From Gammaproteobacteria bacterium (GTDB lineage: Bacteria > Pseudomonadota > Gammaproteobacteria > Eutrophobiales > Eutrophobiaceae), in NCBI GenBank assembly GCA_011772965.1, contig WVYN01000050.1, positions 91,029 through 155,028 on the forward strand: a DNA stretch of 64,000 bases, written 5' to 3'. The notes below the pieces were generated by a model. It worked only from the letters and a program-made list of their open reading frames with translations. It was not told where the DNA came from and ran no database searches. The position numbers were made by a program, and so were the translations under genes. This document shows, in pieces, positions 16,781 to 25,070 of this stretch. The stretch's first letter is position 1, and each line of letters starts with the position of its first letter.

Positions 16781-17671
16781 ATGAGCCGCATATTGTCACC
16801 AAGCCAGACTGACCTGGAAGAGCTCGTGCTGGCAAGTTTTAGTCAGGAGGTTAACGCCCTCAAGCCCGGTAATGTCAGTCGCTACTCGGATGGTCACGAG
16901 ATGACGGTGCAGGATTTCATGAGCAGCGCCGAGCAGGTATCACCGCTATTGTGCAATCGCACATTAAGCCTGGGCGAACGGGTCCTGCTGTCGGTCGAAA
17001 AGACCATTGCTGCAGTGAACTGCAATACCAATCTCGGCATGATCCTCCTGTTTGCCCCGATAGTTATGGCAGCGGAGCAGGCCAGTGGTGATAACAATAC
17101 CAATAGCAGGGAGAAGCTCGAAATTGTGCTTAAAAATTCGACATTAAATGATGCACAAATGATTTTCGAGGCGATTCGAAAAGCGAATCCCGGAGGGCTT
17201 GGACATAGCGATCAATTTGACGTACATTTAGATCCGCAATGCAGCCTGCTGGCGGCCATGGAAGCAGCAAAAGAACGGGATAACATTGCGAAACAGTATG
17301 TTACATCGTTTAGTGATATCTTTACATTAGGTCTTGATTCTTTGAGGGGATTCACTGAGCGATGGAATGGTGTAGAATGGGCTATTGTTGCTTGTTATCT
17401 GAATTTCCTGTCGACACAGACAGATTCTCATATCGGTCGCAAGTTCGGTAACAAGCTGGCAGAGCAGGTCAAGACCCGTGCAAAAAAGGTGTTTGACCTG
17501 TTCAAAAATAATAAGAATCCAGAGGATGCCTTTCCCATCTTGCTGGAATTTGACAGGGAACTAAAAAGCGAAAATATCAATCCAGGCACCACTGCGGATC
17601 TGACCGCTGCTAGTATTCTGGTTTTTATGTTGGGTGAAAAGTTTGCAGGGGGACAATTGAATGTTGTCTGA
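16781..17671 (+). CDS. CitG/MdcB-like (triphosphoribosyl-dephospho-CoA synthase-related) H4MPT-cluster protein
   Basis: A 296-residue all-alpha protein of the CitG family. Motifs include ALKPGNVSRYSDGHEM near residue 27, NCNTNLGMILLFAPIV near 80 and NPGGLGHSDQFDV. Homologues recur in methylotroph H4MPT islands (orf5-type) and in archaea. CitG makes 2-(5''-triphosphoribosyl)-dephospho-CoA from ATP; the role here is not established, though ribosyl or phosphoribosyl transfer during H4MPT side-chain assembly is plausible. ATG 16781 abuts the previous stop. It is followed by about 115 bp before fae. Confidence 0.85.
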   Translation: MSRILSPSQTDLEELVLASFSQEVNALKPGNVSRYSDGHEMTVQDFMSSAEQVSPLLCNRTLSLGERVLLSVEKTIAAVNCNTNLGMILLFAPIVMAAEQASGDNNTNSREKLEIVLKNSTLNDAQMIFEAIRKANPGGLGHSDQFDVHLDPQCSLLAAMEAAKERDNIAKQYVTSFSDIFTLGLDSLRGFTERWNGVEWAIVACYLNFLSTQTDSHIGRKFGNKLAEQVKTRAKKVFDLFKNNKNPEDAFPILLEFDRELKSENINPGTTADLTAASILVFMLGEKFAGGQLNVV

Positions 17672-17786
17672 CTGACAAAGGTAGTAAGGGGTTAACCTTA
17701 ATAAATTTACTTTCAAAAAACAAAGGAAAGCAGCAATGTCAATTTTGAGCAAAATATTTGGCTTTCTAACTGGAGGAGACAATAAG

Positions 17787-18299
17787 ATGGCAGTCATAGA
17801 TAGAGTATTAGTTGGTGAATCTTTAGTTGGTGATGGTAACGAGGTTGCCCACATCGATTTGATTATGGGTCCCCGTGGCAGTGCGGCCGAAGCAGCATTC
17901 TGTAATGCGCTGACGAACAACAAGGATGGATTCAGCACATTGCTGGCTGTTGTTGCACCAAACCTCGCCTGTAAGCCAAGTACCATTATGTTTAACAAAG
18001 TAACCATCAAGGGGGCTAGTCAGGCAGTCCAGATGTTTGGTCCTGCCCAGCGTGCAGTTGCCATGGCTGTGATGGATTGTGTTGAAGACGGTACCATCCC
18101 TGCCAATGAAGCCGATGATATTTTCATTTGTGTTGGCGTGTTTATTCACTGGCTGGCGGCAGATAACGACAAAATCCAGGACTACAACTATCAGGCAGTC
18201 AAGGAATCTATCAAGCGTGCAGTTGCTCGTGAGCCTAAGGCGGCTGAAGTGGTTGCCAAAAAGGGTGCAGCAGATCATCCTTTCCAGGCTCATTCATAA
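17787..18299 (+). CDS. fae: formaldehyde-activating enzyme
   Basis: A 170-residue Fae, which condenses formaldehyde with H4MPT to methylene-H4MPT. Family blocks: [72 protein letters not shown] and [19 protein letters not shown]. The start is chosen at ATG 17787, which has GGAGGAGA about 8 nt upstream and gives the standard family length. An in-frame ATG at 17736, with its own AGGAAAG, would add 17 residues ([17 protein letters not shown]). A strong hairpin terminator follows at 18354-18380. Confidence 0.96.
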   Translation: MAVIDRVLVGESLVGDGNEVAHIDLIMGPRGSAAEAAFCNALTNNKDGFSTLLAVVAPNLACKPSTIMFNKVTIKGASQAVQMFGPAQRAVAMAVMDCVEDGTIPANEADDIFICVGVFIHWLAADNDKIQDYNYQAVKESIKRAVAREPKAAEVVAKKGAADHPFQAHS

Positions 18300-18353
18300 T
18301 AAAAAGAAGCTATATGCGGTCAGGCTGAATTCATATTCGGCCTTTGCTACAAC

Positions 18354-18380
18354 AATGCCCCGCTCTGCGGGGCATTTTTT
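18354..18380. terminator. rho-independent terminator after fae, shared with the convergent HisA-like gene
   Basis: A perfect 10-bp stem (AATGCCCCGC / GCGGGGCATT) with a TCT loop is followed on the plus strand by six Ts, a textbook intrinsic terminator. An A-rich stretch lies on the left, so it may also work for the minus-strand HisA-like gene, whose stop codon at 18379 touches it. Confidence 0.9.
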
Positions 18381-19074
18381 ATGCTTCTTGCAAGGTAATC
18401 AGGTCTTGTTCTGTAACTTCTCCGCGGTGTAATGCCGTAGCCAGCAATACACCGCTGACTCCATAGTGTTTCAACTCTAGAAGTTCAGATAACTTATGAA
18501 TGCCGCCGGCAATAAATACGTTATGATCCCGGTAAGTTGAGAGGAAATTATTCAGTAATTTCCTGTCATAGCCACTTCCCGTCCCGACCCGGTCAAGATT
18601 CATTAATATGATGTTTTCCGGCCATTCCCGTGTCGATTCCAGTAGTGAGGTATTACCCAGCAGTCGTTTGTCCCTGAAATCCAGTGACAACACTATATCG
18701 TTATGCTCTTTTCTAATATCAGCCAGCTCCATCATGGTGATATTCGTTTCGCTGCCTATGATAGGAACAAGATTTGTCATACTGGGTGATGTCCCGAATA
18801 TGTTCGCTCCGGCATCTAGCCAGAAAATATACCGGGGATATTTTGTTATCAGTTTTTTGATCACCGCGACATTGTTTCCCTTGTTCATGATCGCATTGAG
18901 ATCGGCAATATAGAATATCTCAAAAGGGTAAAGTCCCAGAAAGCCCTGTAGAATATTGTCTGGTTGGGAACAATGACTGAGGCTGGAAGTGATGGGTTGA
19001 TAAGCGTTACGTTGGCCACGGATAGCGTGGACAACCTTTCCATCGAGAATATCAATGACCGGTATAATTCGCAT
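18379..19074 (-). CDS. HisA/HisF-like TIM-barrel protein of the H4MPT/methylofuran cluster
   Basis: A 231-residue HisA-related protein. The start is taken at ATG 19074, giving MRIIPVIDILDGKVVHAIRG, the usual HisA-family N-terminus; 21 further codons are open upstream. Also seen: FYIADLNAIMN, IFWLDAGANIF, NIILMNLDRVGTGSG and VFIAGGIHKLSEL. It belongs to the hisA/hisF-related group found with methanopterin genes in methanogens and methylotrophs, which is distinct from histidine synthesis. No his genes are nearby. It is the only minus-strand gene inside the cofactor block and diverges from the mfnD-like gene with a gap of about 55 bp. The substrate is unknown; a phosphosugar-type cofactor precursor is plausible. 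Confidence 0.8.
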   Translation of the reverse strand: MRIIPVIDILDGKVVHAIRGQRNAYQPITSSLSHCSQPDNILQGFLGLYPFEIFYIADLNAIMNKGNNVAVIKKLITKYPRYIFWLDAGANIFGTSPSMTNLVPIIGSETNITMMELADIRKEHNDIVLSLDFRDKRLLGNTSLLESTREWPENIILMNLDRVGTGSGYDRKLLNNFLSTYRDHNVFIAGGIHKLSELLELKHYGVSGVLLATALHRGEVTEQDLITLQEA

Positions 19075-19129
19075 TTCTCTTGTGATTTTTTTATTCAGTA
19101 AACCACGATTGTGAAACCTGGGTAAGTGC

Positions 19130-20101
19130 ATGCGCATTTTCGTTTATGAGTTTATCACGGGGGGTGGTTTGCTGGATAAACCGCTGCCATTTTCCCTGTT
19201 GAAGGAAGGTCATATGATGCTGACCAGTCTGCTAAAAGATCTCATTGATAGCGGTTATAAGGACATTATTTGCATGCAGGATGACAGGGTAGAACGGCCA
19301 GACCTGGATATTGAATTTCTCCCAGCTGGCCCGAATCATGAGAAGAAACGAGTTACATGTTTAGCTGACGCTGATGCTGTCTGGATCATCGCACCGGAAA
19401 CCGCTGGTATTCTGCAAAGATTGGTACAGGAAGCCTGTCATTACGATTGCCTGTTATTGGGCAGCACGGCCGAGGCCATACGACTGGCCAGCAGCAAGCA
19501 TGAAACACTGGGCCGCTTGATTACTCACGGAATTCCCTGCGTGCCCGAGTTACACGATATTAATCCCTGGCCGCAACTGGGTTGTGTGATCAAACCTGAT
19601 GATGGTGTGGGTGGGGAAGGGTGTCTCTGGTTCAGGGAGGCCAATGAATTGCAGGATTATTTTGCGGAACAGGACAGGCAGTCATGCATGATTCAGCCCT
19701 ACACAGCCGGTGTGCCAGCCAGCCTCTCTCTATTATGCCTGGAAGGTAACTGCCGGATCCTGTCTTGCAACCGCCAGTTATTCGAATTCAGTGAGGGTCG
19801 CGGTCAATTCAGAGGGGTTATCGTTAATGAACTGGCTCAGCGAAGGCCTGAGTTGGAAGATCTTTCTATCAAATTAGTAAAGACTTTCAAGGGCTTGCGA
19901 GGTTATATCGGCGTGGACCTGATCCTTACAGACAACGGCCCCCGGGTACTGGAGATCAATCCGAGGCTGACCACAGCTTATGCTGGTCTGCGGCAATCCC
20001 TTGAAATCAACCCGGCCAGGTTGATCATCAATGCGTTTCGCTCCGGGAGATTACCTGATACCGGGACCTTATCATGTCAAGTGGTACCCATCAGGCTATA
20101 A
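19130..20101 (+). CDS. mfnD: MfnD-like ATP-grasp ligase (tyramine/tyrosine-glutamate ligase of methylofuran synthesis)
   Basis: A 323-residue ATP-grasp protein starting MRIFVYEFITGGGLL, like the archaeal MfnD group (tyramine-L-glutamate ligase). CVIKPDDGVGGEGCLWF (near residue 150) is the nucleotide loop and RVLEINPRLTTAYAGL (near 275) the metal site. Methylofuran of methylotrophs is reported to contain tyrosine in place of tyramine, so the acceptor may be tyrosine. It is followed after 6 bp by the MfnF-like gene, and the MfnE-like gene lies further on. The MfnD assignment rests on family resemblance plus neighbours. Confidence 0.75.
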   Translation: MRIFVYEFITGGGLLDKPLPFSLLKEGHMMLTSLLKDLIDSGYKDIICMQDDRVERPDLDIEFLPAGPNHEKKRVTCLADADAVWIIAPETAGILQRLVQEACHYDCLLLGSTAEAIRLASSKHETLGRLITHGIPCVPELHDINPWPQLGCVIKPDDGVGGEGCLWFREANELQDYFAEQDRQSCMIQPYTAGVPASLSLLCLEGNCRILSCNRQLFEFSEGRGQFRGVIVNELAQRRPELEDLSIKLVKTFKGLRGYIGVDLILTDNGPRVLEINPRLTTAYAGLRQSLEINPARLIINAFRSGRLPDTGTLSCQVVPIRL

Positions 20102-20107
20102 TGGCGC

Positions 20108-21145
20108 ATGGTTGAGGATAGATTTATTGGCTGGGATATAGGGGGAGCTCATCTCAAGATGGCCGAGATCGGTCCTGCTGGTGAAATCATCAGCGTGCAT
20201 CAGAGCTGTACCCCATTATGGCAGGGGATTGAGAGTCTTGGTCTGGCACTGGCCGATATAAACAAACGTGTATCTGGAAAAACACGGACACATTCATTTA
20301 CGACAACGGCTGAACTGGTGGATATCTTTCCGGATCGGCGAAATGGATTAAAACAGCTCACCAGCCTAGTCTCATCATTGTATGGCGAGGTACGGACACA
20401 GTTTTATGCCGGCCAGACCGGCTGGATACCGTGCGAACAGACGGGCCGCTATTATCAACAAATTGCATCAGCCAACTGGCATGCGACTGCAAGTTTTCTT
20501 GCCCGGGTAATCGAGGAAGGCATTCTGGTTGATATTGGCAGTACCACCACAGATATTATTCCGTTCAGGGAGCAAAGTTTACTCAATTATGGTTATACCG
20601 ATTTTGAACGACTTGCCGCCAATGAGTTGATTTATTCTGGCGTAGTGCGCACGCCGATCATGGCACTTACCGACAGGGTAATATTGTCAGGAAAATCACA
20701 CCCGTTGGTCGCTGAATTATTTGCTACCACGGCAGATGTTTACCGTCTTACCGATGAGTTGCGCGAACAGGATGATATGCAGCCGACTGCAGATGGTGCG
20801 GCCAAGACCCGTAATGCCAGTGCCCGCCGTCTTGCACGCATGGCAGGTTCTGACCTTGAAGACATAGGCGAAGCAGTGTGTATGGAAATGGCAGATAACC
20901 TGGCGCACAGACAGTTACGACGGATTAAACGAGCTGTTGATAAGATTTCAGGTAGATCCGGAATCAGTAAAAACCTGATTGGTGCCGGTAGCGGGAAATT
21001 TCTTGTTGCCAAACTGGCAAAGGAGTGTGGTATTAATTATATTAACTTTACTGATTTACTTGAGGCAAGGGAAGATATCAAGCCCGGAATTTCCCAATCG
21101 GCCACGGCAGTTGCAGTAGCACAGCTTGCGAGGTTGTCGACTTGA
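20108..21145 (+). CDS. mfnF: MfnF-like hydantoinase/oxoprolinase-family protein (H4MPT-linked C1 pathway protein)
   Basis: A 345-residue protein with actin/hydantoinase-like ATPase features: FIGWDIGGAHLKMAEIG at the N-terminus, GILVDIGSTTTDIIPF near residue 135 and IGAGSGKFLVAKLAKECG near 295. It matches the family annotated as H4MPT-linked C1 transfer pathway protein, whose archaeal member MfnF joins the aminomethylfuran diphosphate unit to gamma-glutamyl-tyramine. It lies in the order mfnD-mfnF-pabB-mfnE with 6-bp and 4-bp junctions, an operon for cofactor side-chain assembly. The function is inferred from the archaeal pathway. Confidence 0.78.
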   Translation: MVEDRFIGWDIGGAHLKMAEIGPAGEIISVHQSCTPLWQGIESLGLALADINKRVSGKTRTHSFTTTAELVDIFPDRRNGLKQLTSLVSSLYGEVRTQFYAGQTGWIPCEQTGRYYQQIASANWHATASFLARVIEEGILVDIGSTTTDIIPFREQSLLNYGYTDFERLAANELIYSGVVRTPIMALTDRVILSGKSHPLVAELFATTADVYRLTDELREQDDMQPTADGAAKTRNASARRLARMAGSDLEDIGEAVCMEMADNLAHRQLRRIKRAVDKISGRSGISKNLIGAGSGKFLVAKLAKECGINYINFTDLLEAREDIKPGISQSATAVAVAQLARLST

Positions 21146-22530
21146 GTGTCAAGTTAACCGAATTACCCTATCACCGGGATACATCACAGCTTTTTACGCT
21201 GATTGCTCATGAACCCTGGAGTATTTTCCTTGATAGTGGCTTTCCGAACATTGATCTCGGCCGTTACGATATCTTGGCATGCCGCCCATTCATAACATTG
21301 ACCACACGTGGTAGGCTAACCACGATTACTGATCCTCAAGGCAAAGAGGAACAATCGAGTGTTGATCCCTTTGCGCTGGTAAAGGAATACCTGGGATCAA
21401 AAGAAGAAAATTTTACCGGCTTGCCCTTTTGTGGTGGGGCACTGGGTTATTTCGCCTATGATCTCGGCAGGCGCATTGAGTCCCTACCCGTGATTACCAC
21501 TGATGACCTGCCCTTACCGGACATGGCAATCGGGATTTATGACTGGGCGGTGGTCGTCGATCATCACCAGCGACGTAGCTGGCTCGTGGGTAATTGCCGT
21601 GATACTCGAACCATTGAACAATGGCAGGAACTGGTTCAGATTTTTAATACACCTGTAAAAAAACAAACACCGTACTTTACACCGCGTACAGAGATTTCAT
21701 CCAACCTTGACAAGCCCGCTTACGAAAAAGCATTTTGTAAAATAAAACATTACATTCATGAAGGTGATTGTTATCAGGTAAACCTGGCGCAGCGTTTCAT
21801 GATAGAGGTCAGTGGTTCGCACTGGGATGCCTATATCCGTCTGCGTTCGCTTAATCCAGCACCGTTTGCCGCCTATATGCATACTCCTGATGGCGCTGTA
21901 TTGAGTTCATCGCCTGAACGTTTTTTGAAAGTAACGGGTGGTTTGGTTGAAACCAGGCCTATCAAGGGTACCCGTCGTCGCTCGTCCTATGCCTATGAAG
22001 ACAAGGCCCTGGCGGTTGAGCTCCTGGAGAGCGAAAAGGACAGGGCTGAGAATGTCATGATTGTGGATCTACTTCGCAATGACCTTGGAAAAAATTGTAT
22101 TAATGGCACAGTTTCTGTACCAAAATTATTTGCACTTGAAAGCTATGCAACCGTTCATCATCTTGTCAGTATGGTAACGGGTCAGTTGAAACCGGATCGC
22201 CACGCAGTGGATTTACTGCGTGGGTGTTTTCCCGGCGGCTCGATTACCGGTGCCCCAAAACTGAGGTCGATGGAAATCATTGAAGAACTGGAACCTCATC
22301 GCCGTACCGTATATTGCGGCTCCATGGGATATATTGGGTTTGATGGCAATATGGACTGCAATATTGCCATACGTACTCTGGTGCATCACCAGGATAAGAT
22401 GTATTGCTGGGCAGGAGGAGGCATAGTCAATGATTCAGTAATGGAATCTGAATATCAGGAATGCTATGACAAGGCGGCCCCGCTGTTGAAATTGTTGGAA
22501 AAAAAACAAATAAAAGACATGGCCAGTTGA
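21142..22530 (+). CDS. pabB: aminodeoxychorismate synthase component I
   Basis: A 462-residue chorismate-binding enzyme with a TTG start overlapping the previous stop. PIKGTRRR, with the lysine typical of PabB over anthranilate synthase, lies near residue 275. The core has VMIVDLLRNDLGKNC, CFPGGSITGAPKLRSMEI and YCGSMGYIGFDG. It makes 4-amino-4-deoxychorismate for p-aminobenzoate, a precursor of both folate and the arylamine part of H4MPT. Its place between methylofuran-type genes and near beta-RFAP synthase suggests a dedicated supply for H4MPT. No pabA or pabC is visible in the window. Confidence 0.92.
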   Translation: MSVKLTELPYHRDTSQLFTLIAHEPWSIFLDSGFPNIDLGRYDILACRPFITLTTRGRLTTITDPQGKEEQSSVDPFALVKEYLGSKEENFTGLPFCGGALGYFAYDLGRRIESLPVITTDDLPLPDMAIGIYDWAVVVDHHQRRSWLVGNCRDTRTIEQWQELVQIFNTPVKKQTPYFTPRTEISSNLDKPAYEKAFCKIKHYIHEGDCYQVNLAQRFMIEVSGSHWDAYIRLRSLNPAPFAAYMHTPDGAVLSSSPERFLKVTGGLVETRPIKGTRRRSSYAYEDKALAVELLESEKDRAENVMIVDLLRNDLGKNCINGTVSVPKLFALESYATVHHLVSMVTGQLKPDRHAVDLLRGCFPGGSITGAPKLRSMEIIEELEPHRRTVYCGSMGYIGFDGNMDCNIAIRTLVHHQDKMYCWAGGGIVNDSVMESEYQECYDKAAPLLKLLEKKQIKDMAS

Positions 22531-23150
22531 TGTGGGTACTAAAACTGGGTGGTAGTTTGCTGGAGACCGGAGAGTTACCGGAGACTCTGAAGCAACTGTC
22601 CGAACACGGGGCAGGACAAATCGTAGTAGTTCCCGGGGGTGGCGTTTTTGCCGATCAGGTCAGGCTGCTTGATGAAGAGCTGAAACTGGATGACCTCACA
22701 GCGCATAGACTTGCCCTGAGAGCAATGGAAGAATTTGGGAAACTCCTGATTACCATGAATCCTTGCCTGCATGCTGCCGAGTCCCTTGAAGCAATCAACT
22801 ACTGGCTTGATCAGGATCAGATCCCAGTCTGGTTTCCGTACGAAATGACATTTGATAATCCTGCGATCAAGGCCAGCTGGGACATTACGTCGGACAGTCT
22901 TTCCTTCTGGCTGGCCAGCCAGCTTGAATGTCAGAATCTGGTCTTGTTAAAGCCGGCAGAACCTCAGGAGAATAACTACAGCGCAGCGTATTTGTCGAGT
23001 TCGGGATTCATCGACAAAGCATTCAATGACATGTTGGTCGACACGTTTGTAAAACCCTCGTGGTTGTATTACAAGTATTTATCGTCTTTTCTTGACTTGC
23101 TGAAAAATAAAAATCCCGAATCAACTCACCTGAAGCCGATTACTACTTAA
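22530..23150 (+). CDS. mfnE: MfnE-like amino acid kinase-family protein (aminomethylfuran phosphate kinase)
   Basis: A protein of about 206 residues of the aspartate/glutamate/uridylate kinase family. ATG 22530 overlaps the pabB stop; TTG one codon earlier is an alternative. WVLKLGGSLLETGELP is the phosphate-binding start and QIVVVPGGGVFADQVR the second glycine-rich loop near residue 32. DITSDSLSFWLASQL and NLVLLKPAEPQ follow. Archaeal MfnE phosphorylates aminomethylfuran phosphate to the diphosphate used by MfnF. The gene order with MfnF- and MfnD-like proteins supports the same role in methylofuran synthesis. Last gene of the cofactor run, with only 12 bp to convergent mltF. Confidence 0.78.
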   Translation: MWVLKLGGSLLETGELPETLKQLSEHGAGQIVVVPGGGVFADQVRLLDEELKLDDLTAHRLALRAMEEFGKLLITMNPCLHAAESLEAINYWLDQDQIPVWFPYEMTFDNPAIKASWDITSDSLSFWLASQLECQNLVLLKPAEPQENNYSAAYLSSSGFIDKAFNDMLVDTFVKPSWLYYKYLSSFLDLLKNKNPESTHLKPITT

Positions 23151-23162
23151 TTCCTCAGAGTC

Positions 23163-24521
23163 TTACTGAAATTCATTTTTGAGTATGTGCTGATATTCTC
23201 GGATTCGCTGGACATAATGAACTGGCTCACTTCCCCTCGCGTAACCGTATTTCAGCTTTTTATATACTGATTTTCTTGAAAGCAGGGGCAATACTTCGCG
23301 AATATCGCTCCATAAGAAAGGATTTTTGCCCTGTTGTCGTGCCAGGGTTTGTGCATCATGAATATGACCACGGCCGATATTATACGCGGCCAATGCAAGC
23401 CAGGTAAGATCCGGTTCATGCACGAGATCTTTATCAAAGCGTTTTTTCATCTTAGCCAAGTACCTTGCTCCACCCATGATACTTTGTTCCGGGTTCAGAC
23501 GATCTTCAACGCCCATGGCATGCGCCGTATTAATAGTCAGCATCATGATGCCACGTACCCCGGTAGGGCTTTTAGCCCTGGGATTCCAATGTGATTCCTG
23601 GTAGGCCTGTGCAGCCAATAGTGTAAACGGAAGTCCGTATTTTTCACCGGCCATTTCGAAATATTTCCTGTATTTGGGAAGGCGGCTGTCGATACGTTTA
23701 AGAAATTTGCGTATATCGACATAATCAAAGGCCTCAAAGAAACCATAATATTTTTCCATTACCCGGGCATGATTGCCGTTCTTTTTATAGTTTGTCAGCC
23801 AGAGATCTATTTCTTTTTTCAAATCAATTTGTACCTCATTCATCACCCATCCCAATTGTTGTTCTCTGGAAAGGTTGAATGGCGCAATTAATTCGGGGTA
23901 ATAACGGTGATTTATATCGACCACATTTGAATCAGCAACCGTGCAATCAATCTTTTGCTCCCATACATCCTCCAGTAATTGCACAATTGTCACATCGCTG
24001 GTTTCTTCCCAATGAAGTTCCGGATAACCTTTTTTTAAAGCAGTCAATAACTCGCTATAACTGCTTTTGGCAATTACCTTGATATCCAGTCCAATAAGTT
24101 CAGCAACGGATTCCGGTTGGACATTATCACGACGGCACACGACCTGTTGCGTAACGTCCTGATATGGTTTGCTGAATGTATATTTTTTCTGACGTTCCGA
24201 TGTAATCGTGATTGTTGCAGCGGCAAGATCGCCATTGCCCTTGTCCAGTTCTTCAAAAATATCTTTTAGTGAATCCTCAATTACAAATTCAACTTCAACA
24301 CCGAGATGTTCGGCAAAAGACGTCATCATGTCATACTCAGGACCAGTGGGATTCCCTACACGATCAATGTACCAGATGGTAGGTGCATTTTCAGACAGGA
24401 CGATGAGCGTACCAGAATCTTTTATGTCCTTGAGTGATCTTGCAGCAGTAGTTCCTGAATCACAGCCGCCAATTGTAAATAGTAAAATAAAAAATAATGC
24501 GGCAATGAGCCGATCAACCAT
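23163..24521 (-). CDS. mltF: membrane-bound lytic murein transglycosylase F
   Basis: A 452-residue lipoprotein. The signal peptide ends in the lipobox FTIGGC, giving a lipidated cysteine near residue 19. Residues of about 35-260 form a periplasmic solute-binding domain (GTLIVLSENAPTIWYID start). About 285-420 form a transglycosylase SLT domain with the catalytic glutamate in AQAYQESHWNP, then PTGVRGIMML and LALAAYNIGRGH. This two-domain layout is MltF. It cleaves peptidoglycan to 1,6-anhydro muropeptides at the outer membrane. Convergent with the MfnE-like gene, with no common function apparent. Confidence 0.92.
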   Translation of the reverse strand: MVDRLIAALFFILLFTIGGCDSGTTAARSLKDIKDSGTLIVLSENAPTIWYIDRVGNPTGPEYDMMTSFAEHLGVEVEFVIEDSLKDIFEELDKGNGDLAAATITITSERQKKYTFSKPYQDVTQQVVCRRDNVQPESVAELIGLDIKVIAKSSYSELLTALKKGYPELHWEETSDVTIVQLLEDVWEQKIDCTVADSNVVDINHRYYPELIAPFNLSREQQLGWVMNEVQIDLKKEIDLWLTNYKKNGNHARVMEKYYGFFEAFDYVDIRKFLKRIDSRLPKYRKYFEMAGEKYGLPFTLLAAQAYQESHWNPRAKSPTGVRGIMMLTINTAHAMGVEDRLNPEQSIMGGARYLAKMKKRFDKDLVHEPDLTWLALAAYNIGRGHIHDAQTLARQQGKNPFLWSDIREVLPLLSRKSVYKKLKYGYARGSEPVHYVQRIREYQHILKNEFQ

Positions 24522-24672
24522 AGTCCCTCTCCGATTGAGGTTCTGTGATTATTAAATGATGAGCGAACCTGATGCCAACCTACTTTAATACCACTGGGGT
24601 ATCAAGCTTGCTGACAGGCTGGAGATGTGATAACTAAAATGAAATAGCCGCAAGATGGGATGGAATGCTGAT

Positions 24673-24891
24673 TTAGTACAGTTTTACCAGTACTTCTTCA
24701 TTACTTACCAGTAAGCGTCTCACCATGCCAAACAGTTCCTCACCGAGTACACGGATGTCGTAAACCCGGTACCAGTCACCTTCACGAACAATGCTGCCCT
24801 GTTTAATAAGCTCATACACGTGTGGCATGGCAAATATGGGTGTTTTAGGTGCATGCCAACGGGATGATTTTAGTGAATTTTTACTGGTCAT
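24673..24891 (-). CDS. small hypothetical protein (72 aa)
   Basis: A 72-residue ORF with a good ribosome-binding site (GGGGAG about 6 nt before ATG 24891). No signal peptide, membrane segment or cysteine motif. The sequence is moderately basic, with a possible small globular core (IVREGDWYRVYDIRVLGEELFGMV). I do not recognise the family. It sits between nrdB and mltF on the same strand, after a structured non-coding stretch (24927-25036) that would be its 5' leader. The ribosome-binding site and balanced composition favour a real gene, but no homology can be claimed. Confidence 0.45.
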   Translation of the reverse strand: MTSKNSLKSSRWHAPKTPIFAMPHVYELIKQGSIVREGDWYRVYDIRVLGEELFGMVRRLLVSNEEVLVKLY

Positions 24892-24926
24892 GGTCTCCCC
24901 GGTTCCCTATCGACTATAATTTGAAA

Positions 24927-25036
24927 GAGGGCTCCCGCATCATGCGGGCAGCCCCCTGACGGAATAAGAAGGCCTGGTATCCGGAAGAGGCTGGAGATAC
25001 CAGGCAATAGTCGAGCATCCATCTCGACTTCCCGCT
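24927..25036 (-). other. structured non-coding region: tandem hairpins between nrdB and the 72-aa ORF
   Basis: The 179-bp gap between the nrdB stop and the small ORF holds at least three hairpins. One pairs GGCT-CCCGCAT with ATGCGGG-CAGCC around 24928-24953. One is CCTGGTATC / GATACCAGG at 24973-25004. The third is GTCGAG / CTCGAC around 25010-25027. On the minus strand the 24.93-24.95 kb hairpin is followed by a short TCTTTC, so it may be the nrdB terminator. The others could be a leader or small RNA. No known riboswitch consensus was recognised. Confidence 0.45.
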
Positions 25037-25070
25037 ACGGCGGTCACGGTAAGGCAAACTTTTTAGCACC

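Noticed and set aside
1..18299. Archaeal contamination as source of the methanopterin genes
   Set aside because: MtdB, Fae and PabB are of bacterial methylotroph type, and typical gammaproteobacterial genes follow on the same contiguous sequence.
24627..24639. 13-mer GTGATAACTAAAA shared with the inverted repeat at 38.05 kb, considered as a mobile-element end
   Set aside because: A 13-base match is expected many times by chance in a 64-kb window, and no terminal repeats or target duplications accompany it.
24927..25036. Known riboswitch (cobalamin or c-di-GMP type) in the hairpin region
   Set aside because: I could not find the conserved boxes of either class, so it was left as a structured region only.
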